Of a DNA stretch of 12,566 nucleotides, positions 1-5,890 are shown piece after piece. Position 1 is the first letter of the stretch; each line of letters begins with the position of its first letter. A program made the translations under genes and the position numbers. Origin of the DNA: Euryarchaeota archaeon UBA550 (lineage in GTDB: Archaea; Thermoplasmatota; Poseidoniia; Poseidoniales; Poseidoniaceae); NCBI GenBank assembly GCA_002506705.1, contig DAYA01000048.1:1-12566 (forward strand), written 5' to 3'. Under the pieces are notes generated by a model. It saw only the letters and a program-made list of their open reading frames with translations. It was not told the DNA's origin and searched no databases.

Positions 1-98
1 TTGTTACCGCCAGTGTTGTTACCACCGGTGTTGTTACCTGAACTATTGTTACCGCCAGTGTTGTTACCACCGGTGTTGTTTCCAGAGTTGTTATTTCC
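1..98 (-). repeat. In-frame tandem repeat coding a Gly-Asn-Asn-Thr linker
   Basis: A 35-bp segment at 1-35 is repeated identically at 46-80, a period of 45 bp or 15 codons. Inside it are shorter 12-bp units, each coding Gly-Gly-Asn-Asn-Thr-type steps. The periods are multiples of three, so copy-number change would keep the frame. The repeat continues beyond the left edge. Its product would be a flexible linker dense in N-glycosylation sequons. Confidence 0.85.
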
Positions 99-683
99 TC
101 CACTCGTCCAATTTGACCAAAAAGCGACCAAATCAGGACTTTGGTCTACAGACAACAGGATAGTGTCATCGACATTTCCGTCGTTTGTCACAGAGATTGA
201 CAAATTCACATCATCGCCTGGTGTGATGTTAACTAGTCCATTATCTCCGGCTGAAGTGGCATCGATGGAAGGAAGATATCTCGGTAGAACCGATAACTGA
301 ACATCGATCATGCTAGACACGTTAGCATCTGGTTCTGTCACCGTGATTGTCAAAGTTCCAGAGTTGCTTGGTAATGCAGAGGTAGACAATCTGATTGCAA
401 TACTAGTGGTGGCACTCAGAGTCGGGATTACTCCGCTGACGTTCGAATCGGCGGGAATAACCTCCCAAACGCTGTCAAAACCTGAGACGGATATGTTGTA
501 GGATTCTATTGTTGAGCCATTATTATCAATTGTAAGTGTGATATTTGTCGCTTCACCCGGGGACAAAATAACGTGACTTACATCGGTTGACAGCCCGATA
601 GAGGGGTGTGCGCTTGCCATTGGAACTAGAGGTGCAATGGCCATTATCATGACCAAAACTAGTGCGTTAACCCTGCGCGTCAT
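1..683 (-). CDS. Secreted Asn/Gly/Thr-rich surface protein (C-terminus outside window)
   Basis: The reading frame starts at ATG 683, just after an in-frame TAA, and is still open at base 1, giving 227 visible residues. Residues 1-25 form a clear signal peptide: MTRR, then a hydrophobic core, then a PMASA-like cleavage site before HPS. Residues about 30-195 look like two beta-sandwich, CARDB/NEW3-like modules (patterns such as SPGEATNITLTI and TPGDDVNLSISVTNDGN). They carry many N-X-S/T sequons, as expected for an exported, N-glycosylated archaeal surface protein. From residue about 195 it becomes a Gly-Asn-Asn-Thr/Ser linker, probably a spacer before a second domain or a membrane anchor beyond the window. 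No enzyme motif is visible. The gene lies downstream of metK on the same strand with a 57-nt gap. No Shine-Dalgarno site is seen and the TATA-like match (GAAAAGT near 703-710) is weak, so it may be leaderless or co-transcribed with metK. The module assignment is by pattern only. Confidence 0.85.
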   Translation of the reverse strand, partial: MTRRVNALVLVMIMAIAPLVPMASAHPSIGLSTDVSHVILSPGEATNITLTIDNNGSTIESYNISVSGFDSVWEVIPADSNVSGVIPTLSATTSIAIRLSTSALPSNSGTLTITVTEPDANVSSMIDVQLSVLPRYLPSIDATSAGDNGLVNITPGDDVNLSISVTNDGNVDDTILLSVDQSPDLVAFWSNWTSGGNNNSGNNTGGNNTGGNNSSGNNTGGNNTGGN

Positions 684-717
684 GTGTTATGCGACTCAAT
701 ACTGACTTTTCATCCAA

Positions 718-734
718 TCGGCCCTAAGGGCCGA
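718..734 (-). terminator. GC-rich stem-loop downstream of metK
   Basis: TCGGCCC and GGGCCGA form a perfect 7-bp stem around a 3-nt loop, starting 6 nt past the metK stop on the minus strand. No T-tract follows, so it is not a classical intrinsic or archaeal U-tract terminator. It may be an RNA-processing or 3'-stability element between metK and the surface-protein gene. The structure is seen in the sequence. The function is inferred. Confidence 0.45.
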
Positions 735-740
735 GGCAAG

Positions 741-1970
741 TTAGTTTCGAAGTGCGGATAATTTAGCCTCATCCAATTTTTCCCAAGGGAATTCTCCTTC
801 GACGCCAGGTGTTCTGCCAAAGTGTCCTCCTGCAGCTGTGACCGAGTAAATTGGACGTAGCAAATCCAATTCGTTGGAAATGGATTTGGGTGTAAAGTCA
901 AAAATTGAATTAACTTTAGCTGTTAATTCTGTATCAGACAAACTTGAAGTTCCAAAAGATTCTGCTCTGACGCTGACTGGTTTTGCTACTCCTATCACGT
1001 AAGCGAGTTGGATTTCGCACTTTGACGCTAGGCCGGCAGCGACCACGTGTTTTGCAGCCCATCTTGATGCGTATGCTGCAGACCTATCGACCTTTGATGG
1101 ATCCTTTCCTGAGAAAGCACCTCCGCCATGTCGACCCATGCCTCCATATGTATCAACGATTATTTTGCGGCCTGTTACGCCAGCGTCTGCATATGGACCA
1201 CCAGGGTCAGCGAACCTTCCAGTTCCGTTGACAACCAAATTGTATGGTTCTTGAATTAGAGAAGCAGGGATGCAATGTTCAACCACGTGCTTTGTGATTT
1301 CACTTCGAACAAATTCAAGTTCTTCTTCCTCAGAACCACCGAACTGTTCTTTCAGATGCTTGTCATGCTGAATTGCGATGACTATAGTGTGAACACGACT
1401 CGGTTTTCCATTTTCGTACTCAATGGTAACCTGACTTTTCGCATCTGGTCGTGCCCAAGGCAGCGTTCCATCTTTGCGAGCATTTGTCATTCTGCGGGTT
1501 AGGCGCTGGGATAGAGCTGCTGCTAGAGGGAAATATCTGCCGCTTAATTCCGGGAATCCTTCAGTTTCAGTACAGGCATATCCGAACATGATTCCTTGGT
1601 CACCTGCACCTTGTTCTGATTTGTTAACGCCTTGGGAAATATTCGCTGCTTGTGCCGTGATTCTCAGAATAACTTCACATCTATTTTCCGATGTTGAATC
1701 GAACCCGATTTCGTGTGAATCATAGCCAATTTCTGCTGCTGTTCTCCTGGCAATTCCTTCATAGTCAGGATGCTCTCCAGCAAGTGTAACTTCTCCAGCG
1801 AGTAGGATAATCCCCTTTTCAGGTCCACCTTTGACACTTGTTTCTACTGCGACTCTTGCGTTTTTGTCAACTGCAAGGCACGCATCAACAATCGCATCGC
1901 TAATTGCATCGCACAATTTGTCAGGATGGCCCGATGCTACGCTTTCGGAGGAAAATAGTTCCTCAGTCAT
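741..1970 (-). CDS. metK: S-adenosylmethionine synthetase, bacterial type
   Basis: Methionine adenosyltransferase makes S-adenosylmethionine from ATP and methionine in the cytoplasm, releasing phosphate and pyrophosphate. At 409 residues it is only slightly longer than typical bacterial MetK (about 385). All signature segments are present: GHPDK at 14-18 (ATP/Mg site), the ATP-motif hexapeptide region GAGDQGIMFGYA at 121-132, and the glycine-rich loop GGGAFSGKDPSKVDRS at 282-297. This is the classical bacterial/eukaryotic fold family, not the very divergent archaeal MAT family (COG1812). That is notable because the neighbouring aspS is archaeal in type. Transcription diverges from aspS. The ATG at 1970 lies about 25 nt from the centre of a TATA-like element, which fits a leaderless mRNA, and no Shine-Dalgarno site precedes it. 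Function is near certain. The origin by transfer is an inference. Confidence 0.97.
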   Translation of the reverse strand: MTEELFSSESVASGHPDKLCDAISDAIVDACLAVDKNARVAVETSVKGGPEKGIILLAGEVTLAGEHPDYEGIARRTAAEIGYDSHEIGFDSTSENRCEVILRITAQAANISQGVNKSEQGAGDQGIMFGYACTETEGFPELSGRYFPLAAALSQRLTRRMTNARKDGTLPWARPDAKSQVTIEYENGKPSRVHTIVIAIQHDKHLKEQFGGSEEEELEFVRSEITKHVVEHCIPASLIQEPYNLVVNGTGRFADPGGPYADAGVTGRKIIVDTYGGMGRHGGGAFSGKDPSKVDRSAAYASRWAAKHVVAAGLASKCEIQLAYVIGVAKPVSVRAESFGTSSLSDTELTAKVNSIFDFTPKSISNELDLLRPIYSVTAAGGHFGRTPGVEGEFPWEKLDEAKLSALRN

Positions 1971-1988
1971 ATTTAAACCGCCGAGATT

Positions 1989-2003
1989 TGTGTATATGAA
2001 TAC
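1989..2003. promoter_or_regulatory. Shared TATA-like element of divergent metK and aspS promoters
   Basis: The only good TATA-like tract between the two divergent genes is TGTATATGAA at 1991-2000. Read on the minus strand (TTCATATACA), its centre lies about 25 nt before the metK ATG, the usual distance from an archaeal TATA box to the start site, so the metK mRNA would be leaderless. Read on the plus strand, it would place the aspS start site near 2020-2026. Neither gene has a Shine-Dalgarno site. This is spacing and sequence evidence only. Confidence 0.5.
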
Positions 2004-2054
2004 TATGTTTTACCCAGCGATGACTTCATGATAGAATGTCTCACGCATCCACAC

Positions 2055-3464
2055 ATGGCGAGAGACACAGTCTGGCATCCCACCTCTTTCAGAACGCACA
2101 CTTTGGGCCAAATTCAGAATGATGGTGCTGATTTAGTCGGTAGTGAAGTGAAAGTTTGTGGCTACATGGAAGCAAATAGAGGCAAAGGTAAGATTTGTTT
2201 CATGGACATCCGTGACGGAACAGGTCGTGTACAAGTATTCCTAAAAGAAGGCGCTGTAAGCGACGAAGAACTTGCAACTGCACAGGGATTATCACGTGAA
2301 TCAACAGTCCAAATTGTCGGAGAAGTCGCACAAAAGAGGCCTCCAAAAGTGGCAGAAGGCGAGCCAACACCTCCACCTTCATACGAAGTGGTTGCCTCAA
2401 AATTCACAGTTCTTGCTCAGGCTGATACTCCACTCCCACTTGGTGTTACAGATACGGTTTCAATCGGTCTTGACACCAGGTTAGACAACAGATTCCTCGA
2501 CCTAAGAAGAGCTCACGTAAACGCAATGTTCACTCTTAGGGCAAGAGTTTTGCAATATGGCAGAGAACACCTCATAACTGAGGGATTCAAAGAGATTAAC
2601 TCACCGAAAATCATCGCTTCTGCATCTGAAGGTGGAACCAACTTATTCCCTATGATGTATTTCGATACGCCTGCATTCTTGTCACAATCTCCTCAATTGT
2701 ACAAGCAATTGAGCGTGCTTGGTGGAATGGAAAGAGTGTTCGAAATTGGACCAGCTTTCCGTGCCGAGAAGCACGATACATACCGCCATCTGAATGAGTT
2801 TATTTCATTCGATATTGAAGGTGCTTGGATGAACGATGATGACGTTATGGCAGTTCAAGAGAGAATGATTCATCACATTTGGAAGATGGTTGCAGAAAAT
2901 GACCAAGAACACATCGACACTATCAACCAATATAGAGAGAGTCAAGGCGAGGAACCGATTACTGTGGATGTTCCAAGTCTTCCATTCCCACGAATAGAAT
3001 ATTGTGATGCGATCAAGATGATTCAAGACGCAGGAGTAGAAATCTCGTGGGGAGACGACATTGAATCATCCCACTGTGACATAATCGCTGAGAAATATCC
3101 AGGCTTCCACTTTTTGCCACGCTGGCCAATGTCGATGAAGCCGTTTTACATCCACCACATCCCAGGAGAAATGGGTTCCACTGGTGAACAACTTTCACGC
3201 GGGTTCGATTTGAACTATGGACGTGACGAGATGACAAGCGGTGGCCAAAGAGAACACAATGTCGATGTCTTGGAGCAAAACCTCCGCAACATGGAACTCG
3301 ACCCTGCAGATTTCGCATTCTACACAGATGGATTCCGCTACGGAGCACCACCTCACGCTGGTTGGGGGTTAGGCGTAGCAAGATTGTTGATGGTCCTCAC
3401 AGGTTCAAGAAACGTCAGAGAAACTGTGCTGTTCCCAAGAGACAGAAGCAGAGTAACGCCTTGA
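2055..3464 (+). CDS. aspS: Aspartyl-tRNA synthetase, archaeal/eukaryotic type
   Basis: Class II synthetase that charges tRNA with aspartate. From ATG 2055 it has 469 residues, a little longer than archaeal AspRS (about 430-440) and well short of bacterial AspRS (about 590), and it lacks the GAD insertion. The N-terminal OB-fold anticodon-binding domain is at about 27-125, with a Pro-rich insertion near 96-109. The catalytic domain follows: motif 1 around 178-187 (GFKEINSPKI), the Asp-binding QSPQLYKQ at 211-218, motif 2 FRAEKHDTYRHLNEF at 235-249, GGQREH at 396-401, and motif 3 from GWGLGVARL to the C-terminal RETVLFPRDRSRVTP. An upstream in-frame ATG at 2028 would add a His/Cys-rich nonapeptide. 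It fits a leaderless mRNA, but 2055 fits family length better. By alignment with the Thermococcus enzyme, the position linked to Asp versus Asp/Asn tRNA discrimination is Glu39, so specificity cannot be read. The next gene starts 1 nt after the stop. Confidence 0.95.
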   Translation: MARDTVWHPTSFRTHTLGQIQNDGADLVGSEVKVCGYMEANRGKGKICFMDIRDGTGRVQVFLKEGAVSDEELATAQGLSRESTVQIVGEVAQKRPPKVAEGEPTPPPSYEVVASKFTVLAQADTPLPLGVTDTVSIGLDTRLDNRFLDLRRAHVNAMFTLRARVLQYGREHLITEGFKEINSPKIIASASEGGTNLFPMMYFDTPAFLSQSPQLYKQLSVLGGMERVFEIGPAFRAEKHDTYRHLNEFISFDIEGAWMNDDDVMAVQERMIHHIWKMVAENDQEHIDTINQYRESQGEEPITVDVPSLPFPRIEYCDAIKMIQDAGVEISWGDDIESSHCDIIAEKYPGFHFLPRWPMSMKPFYIHHIPGEMGSTGEQLSRGFDLNYGRDEMTSGGQREHNVDVLEQNLRNMELDPADFAFYTDGFRYGAPPHAGWGLGVARLLMVLTGSRNVRETVLFPRDRSRVTP

Positions 3465-3465
3465 G

Positions 3466-4221
3466 TTGGTTAATTTGCCTGTCGACCGCATGCAGTGGGG
3501 AGCAGAGGATTGGCAATTTGCGGATTTGTATATGCCGGATGAGCCATCTCCATACCAGAAGGATGAGGGTGTGCCGTGTGTCATGTTAATTCACGGTGGA
3601 TTTTGGAGAAAGAAGTTCACACTCGATTTGATGGCGCCGATTGCTGAGGATCTAGCAGAGCGTGGAATCGCAGCATGGAACATCGAATACCGTGGTTGGG
3701 AGCCCGGTGATGAAGGTGTATGGATGGATACACTCTCAGACGTTATGAGAGCGTGGGGTCAACTGGCTCTATTACCCGGCATTGACATCGTGCGCTCTAT
3801 GATACTAGGACATTCAGCTGGTGGTCACATGGCACTGATGATGGCAGCGGTTGCTGAAAGGAAACCCTGGCTTTCTATCGCACAATCCCCGATCGCAGAT
3901 ATCGTTGCAGCAGACCACGCTAAGTTATCCGATGGAGGAGACGCTGTCAGGCGATGGATGGGTTGTCCACCAGAAGGAAATGAGGATACTTGGCGCAGGG
4001 TTAATCCAGTTGACAATCCTCCAAAGTCATCTGTAGTTGTAATGCACGGTAAATCCGATGCCGATGTCCCTTGGACTCAATCAGAATCTTACGTAAGAGC
4101 GATGAAAGCGAAAGGAGTTGAAATTCAGAAGGTTTGGTTACCGGGTGACCATTATTCGATAATTGATGTTGCTAGCGATGATTGGTTAACACAAATCGAG
4201 ACGATAACAGATTGGTTGTAA
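3466..4221 (+). CDS. Alpha/beta hydrolase, kynurenine-formamidase-like
   Basis: Serine hydrolase of the alpha/beta fold, 251 residues from TTG 3466. The oxyanion motif HGGFW is at 43-47. The HGGxW form is the one reported for kynurenine formamidases, which turn N-formylkynurenine into kynurenine in tryptophan breakdown. The nucleophile elbow is GHSAG at 115-119 (Ser117), the acid is Asp198 in HGKSDADVP, and the base is His229 in GDHYS. The triad is therefore complete and in canonical order. There is no signal peptide, so it should be cytosolic. The TTG start leaves a 1-nt gap after aspS, in line with tight coupling. ATG 3490 is an alternative that removes eight residues before the first strand. 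Neither start has a good Shine-Dalgarno site. The neighbouring semialdehyde dehydrogenase and aminophenol-type dioxygenase support an amino-aromatic role. A general carboxylesterase of the same fold cannot be excluded. Confidence 0.85.
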   Translation: MVNLPVDRMQWGAEDWQFADLYMPDEPSPYQKDEGVPCVMLIHGGFWRKKFTLDLMAPIAEDLAERGIAAWNIEYRGWEPGDEGVWMDTLSDVMRAWGQLALLPGIDIVRSMILGHSAGGHMALMMAAVAERKPWLSIAQSPIADIVAADHAKLSDGGDAVRRWMGCPPEGNEDTWRRVNPVDNPPKSSVVVMHGKSDADVPWTQSESYVRAMKAKGVEIQKVWLPGDHYSIIDVASDDWLTQIETITDWL

Positions 4222-4252
4222 GGTTCAAATCCCTGCTACCGTTGGGCTAGGT

Positions 4253-5038
4253 ATGGACTGGCTAGGTAGTGACTTTCCGTTTAGTTCGAGTGCTCTTGAA
4301 GGTAAGCATGCAATTGTGTGCGGAGCCTCAAAAGGAATCGGAGCAGCGACTGCAAAAATGCTTGCAAAAGCAGGGGCTAAAGTTACCGCGGTTAGTAGGA
4401 ATCCGCACGACCTTGTTGGTGAACTTGAGGGTGACGGACATACTGGAATTAGCCTAGATTTAGAGGATAAAGATGCAATTGACAAATTCATTTCTACAAT
4501 TGGAGAATGCCACATACTAATCAACAATGCTGCAGGCCCTCCAGGCGGTCCTTTGCTTGATAATGAAGTGGAAGATTTTGAGGCTCCATTCCGTCGCCAT
4601 CTACACGCATCCCACACTCTTGTGAGAGGGCTTGTTCCAAAGATGGAAGCGGCAGGAATGGGTAGGATTGTCAATATTATTTCGACATCGGTTAGGGAAC
4701 CAATTCCAAATATCGGGTTGTCAAATACTCTCAGAGGTGCAATGGCATCTTGGGCAAAATCTCTATCCCGTGAATTGCCAACTTGCATTACAATCAACAA
4801 CGTTCTGCCCGGATTTACAGACACAGATCGATTGGGTTCACTTGCTTCATCTATTAATGCAAAGACTGGGAAAAGTATCGAGGAAATCCATGCGGGATGG
4901 ATGTCTCAAGTACCGATTGAGAGATTGATAGATCCACTTGAGACCGGCGCTGCAATCGCTTACCTGTGCATGCCGATTTCGGGAGGAATACGTGGTGTTT
5001 CTCTTGCTGTCGATGGTGGCAGAATGCGCTCTATTTGA
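4253..5038 (+). CDS. SDR-fold protein lacking the catalytic Tyr/Lys
   Basis: Rossmann-fold short-chain dehydrogenase/reductase relative, 261 residues. It has the cofactor-binding GASKGIG at 24-30, NNAAG at 91-95, the PG segment at 186-187 and a C-terminal VDGGR, so NAD(P) binding and the usual tetramer core look intact. The Ser of the active site is Ser144. The Tyr expected 13 residues later is Ser157, and the Lys of YxxxK is Arg161 (sequence LSNTLRGAM). This matches a divergent 3-oxoacyl-ACP-reductase-like SDR subgroup known to depart from the canonical tetrad, so it is probably a family trait rather than decay. Chemistry and substrate are unknown. The context suggests a step in the amino-aromatic route or a non-redox role. 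The start at ATG 4253 gives a 16-residue lead before LEGKHAIVCGAS and has no clear Shine-Dalgarno site. The stop overlaps the ribosome-binding site of the next gene. Confidence 0.9.
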   Translation: MDWLGSDFPFSSSALEGKHAIVCGASKGIGAATAKMLAKAGAKVTAVSRNPHDLVGELEGDGHTGISLDLEDKDAIDKFISTIGECHILINNAAGPPGGPLLDNEVEDFEAPFRRHLHASHTLVRGLVPKMEAAGMGRIVNIISTSVREPIPNIGLSNTLRGAMASWAKSLSRELPTCITINNVLPGFTDTDRLGSLASSINAKTGKSIEEIHAGWMSQVPIERLIDPLETGAAIAYLCMPISGGIRGVSLAVDGGRMRSI

Positions 5039-5044
5039 GGTGAT
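5037..5044 (+). promoter_or_regulatory. Shine-Dalgarno site selecting a TTG start
   Basis: GAGGTGAT is a near-perfect match to the anti-Shine-Dalgarno end of 16S rRNA. It overlaps the SDR stop codon and sits 3 nt (5 nt counting from GAGGTG) before TTG 5048. That spacing favours TTG over the ATG at 5057 as start of the TPR-like gene and indicates translational coupling to the SDR gene. Confidence 0.75.
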
Positions 5045-5047
5045 TTT

Positions 5048-5848
5048 TTGACTGAGATGACTCCATCACAAGCAGAAGAATTACTGGATATGTTTGCAGA
5101 TGGCAAACTTATTGATTCGGTAAATACGAGTCTTGCATTACATCTAGTCGAACTTGCCAGAGAAATGGGAAGGGATGCTCTTGTTGCAAGGCTTCTCGAC
5201 CACGCAGCTAAAGTTTCGACTTCACCCGAAGACCAGGGCTGGTGTCAATTTGAGCTGATGAAGCACAAAGGTGCAAGCAAGGATGAGATGATTGGGTTAG
5301 GAGTTGCTTCCGAAAAAGAAGGGCTTCCTGGACTAGCAGCAGGAATTTTCCACCACGTTTCTCTGATCAGCCTAGGTGGAGAAGATGCTAGCCTTTTTGC
5401 AAATAGGTCGATGAGGCTGAGGGAAGAAGCAGATGACTTGGAGGGAATGATCTATGGTCATGCATTACTTGCTCACATTGCGAAATCCGAGGGGGACTTT
5501 GAGAAGAGTCAAATCCATCTGCAAAAGAGGTTGGACATAATTCCTGAAACTGAAAAGTTTGAGCGAATGGAAGCCTTGGCAGACCTCGCACATTCATATT
5601 CCTCTCTTGGAGAATTAGAGCAAGCGCAGAATTTGCTAATCGATTCCCTTGAAATAGCAACAGAGTTGAAGGAATTGTCCGGTATTTTGGTTGCTAGATG
5701 GGGTCTTGCAGACCTAGCTGAGATTTCTAACCAGCCCGACGAGGCTATGGTCCAATTGTCCGATATCATGACCGTATTCATGGAAGAAGGAGCAGTAGTT
5801 CCCGAACCGGTTAGAGAGAGAATCTCGAAACTGACCTCGCAACAGTGA
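5048..5848 (+). CDS. TPR-like helical-repeat protein
   Basis: A 266-residue soluble, almost wholly helical protein with no signal peptide or membrane segment. Tetratricopeptide-like 34-residue units can be seen at about 133-166, 173-206 (ALADLAHSYSSLGELEQAQNLL, split by a typical small-residue/Gly turn) and 213-246 (ARWGLADLAEISNQPDEAMVQL). The N-terminal half is also helical hairpins, less regular. No catalytic motif is visible, so a scaffold or protein-interaction role is likely. Its partner is not shown by the sequence. It sits between enzymes of a putative catabolic operon, starts 9 nt after the SDR gene with a strong Shine-Dalgarno site, and its use of a TTG start may lower expression relative to its neighbours. 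It could be a dedicated assembly factor for this pathway or an unrelated passenger. Coding status is secure and function is unknown. Confidence 0.85.
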   Translation: MTEMTPSQAEELLDMFADGKLIDSVNTSLALHLVELAREMGRDALVARLLDHAAKVSTSPEDQGWCQFELMKHKGASKDEMIGLGVASEKEGLPGLAAGIFHHVSLISLGGEDASLFANRSMRLREEADDLEGMIYGHALLAHIAKSEGDFEKSQIHLQKRLDIIPETEKFERMEALADLAHSYSSLGELEQAQNLLIDSLEIATELKELSGILVARWGLADLAEISNQPDEAMVQLSDIMTVFMEEGAVVPEPVRERISKLTSQQ

Positions 5849-5864
5849 TGTTGATACATCGAGC

Positions 5865-5885
5865 CCCTCTCCCTTGGGGAGAGGG
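5865..5885 (+). promoter_or_regulatory. Stem-loop enclosing the ribosome-binding site of the flavin monooxygenase gene
   Basis: CCCTCTCCC pairs perfectly with GGGAGAGGG, giving a 9-bp GC-rich stem with a 3-nt loop. It ends 5 nt before ATG 5891. The purine-rich arm GGGGAGAGGG is the only Shine-Dalgarno-like sequence for that gene, so folding would hide it. No T-run follows, which argues against a plain terminator. Possible roles are translational control, mRNA processing or 5'-end protection. The structure is seen. The role is inferred. Confidence 0.6.
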
Positions 5886-5890
5886 ATTGT

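Noticed and set aside
1..501. Plus-strand open frames opposite the surface-protein gene, including a Leu/Pro-rich repeat peptide
   Set aside because: They are the antisense of the Asn/Gly/Thr repeat and of the beta-domain region. The minus-strand frame has a signal peptide and sensible domains, so the plus frames are shadows.
4166..4243. A complete tRNA gene around the B-box-like sequence at 4222
   Set aside because: Pairing the possible acceptor strands gives only about five weak or wobble pairs of seven, no D-stem partner is found, and the T-stem has a mismatch. The 5' part is the end of the hydrolase coding sequence.
4245..4268. Direct repeat GGCTAGGTA (4245-4253 and 4260-4268) flanking the SDR start
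   Set aside because: Short, 15 bp apart and partly coding. There is no sign of a mobile element or regulator site, so chance is the simplest reading.
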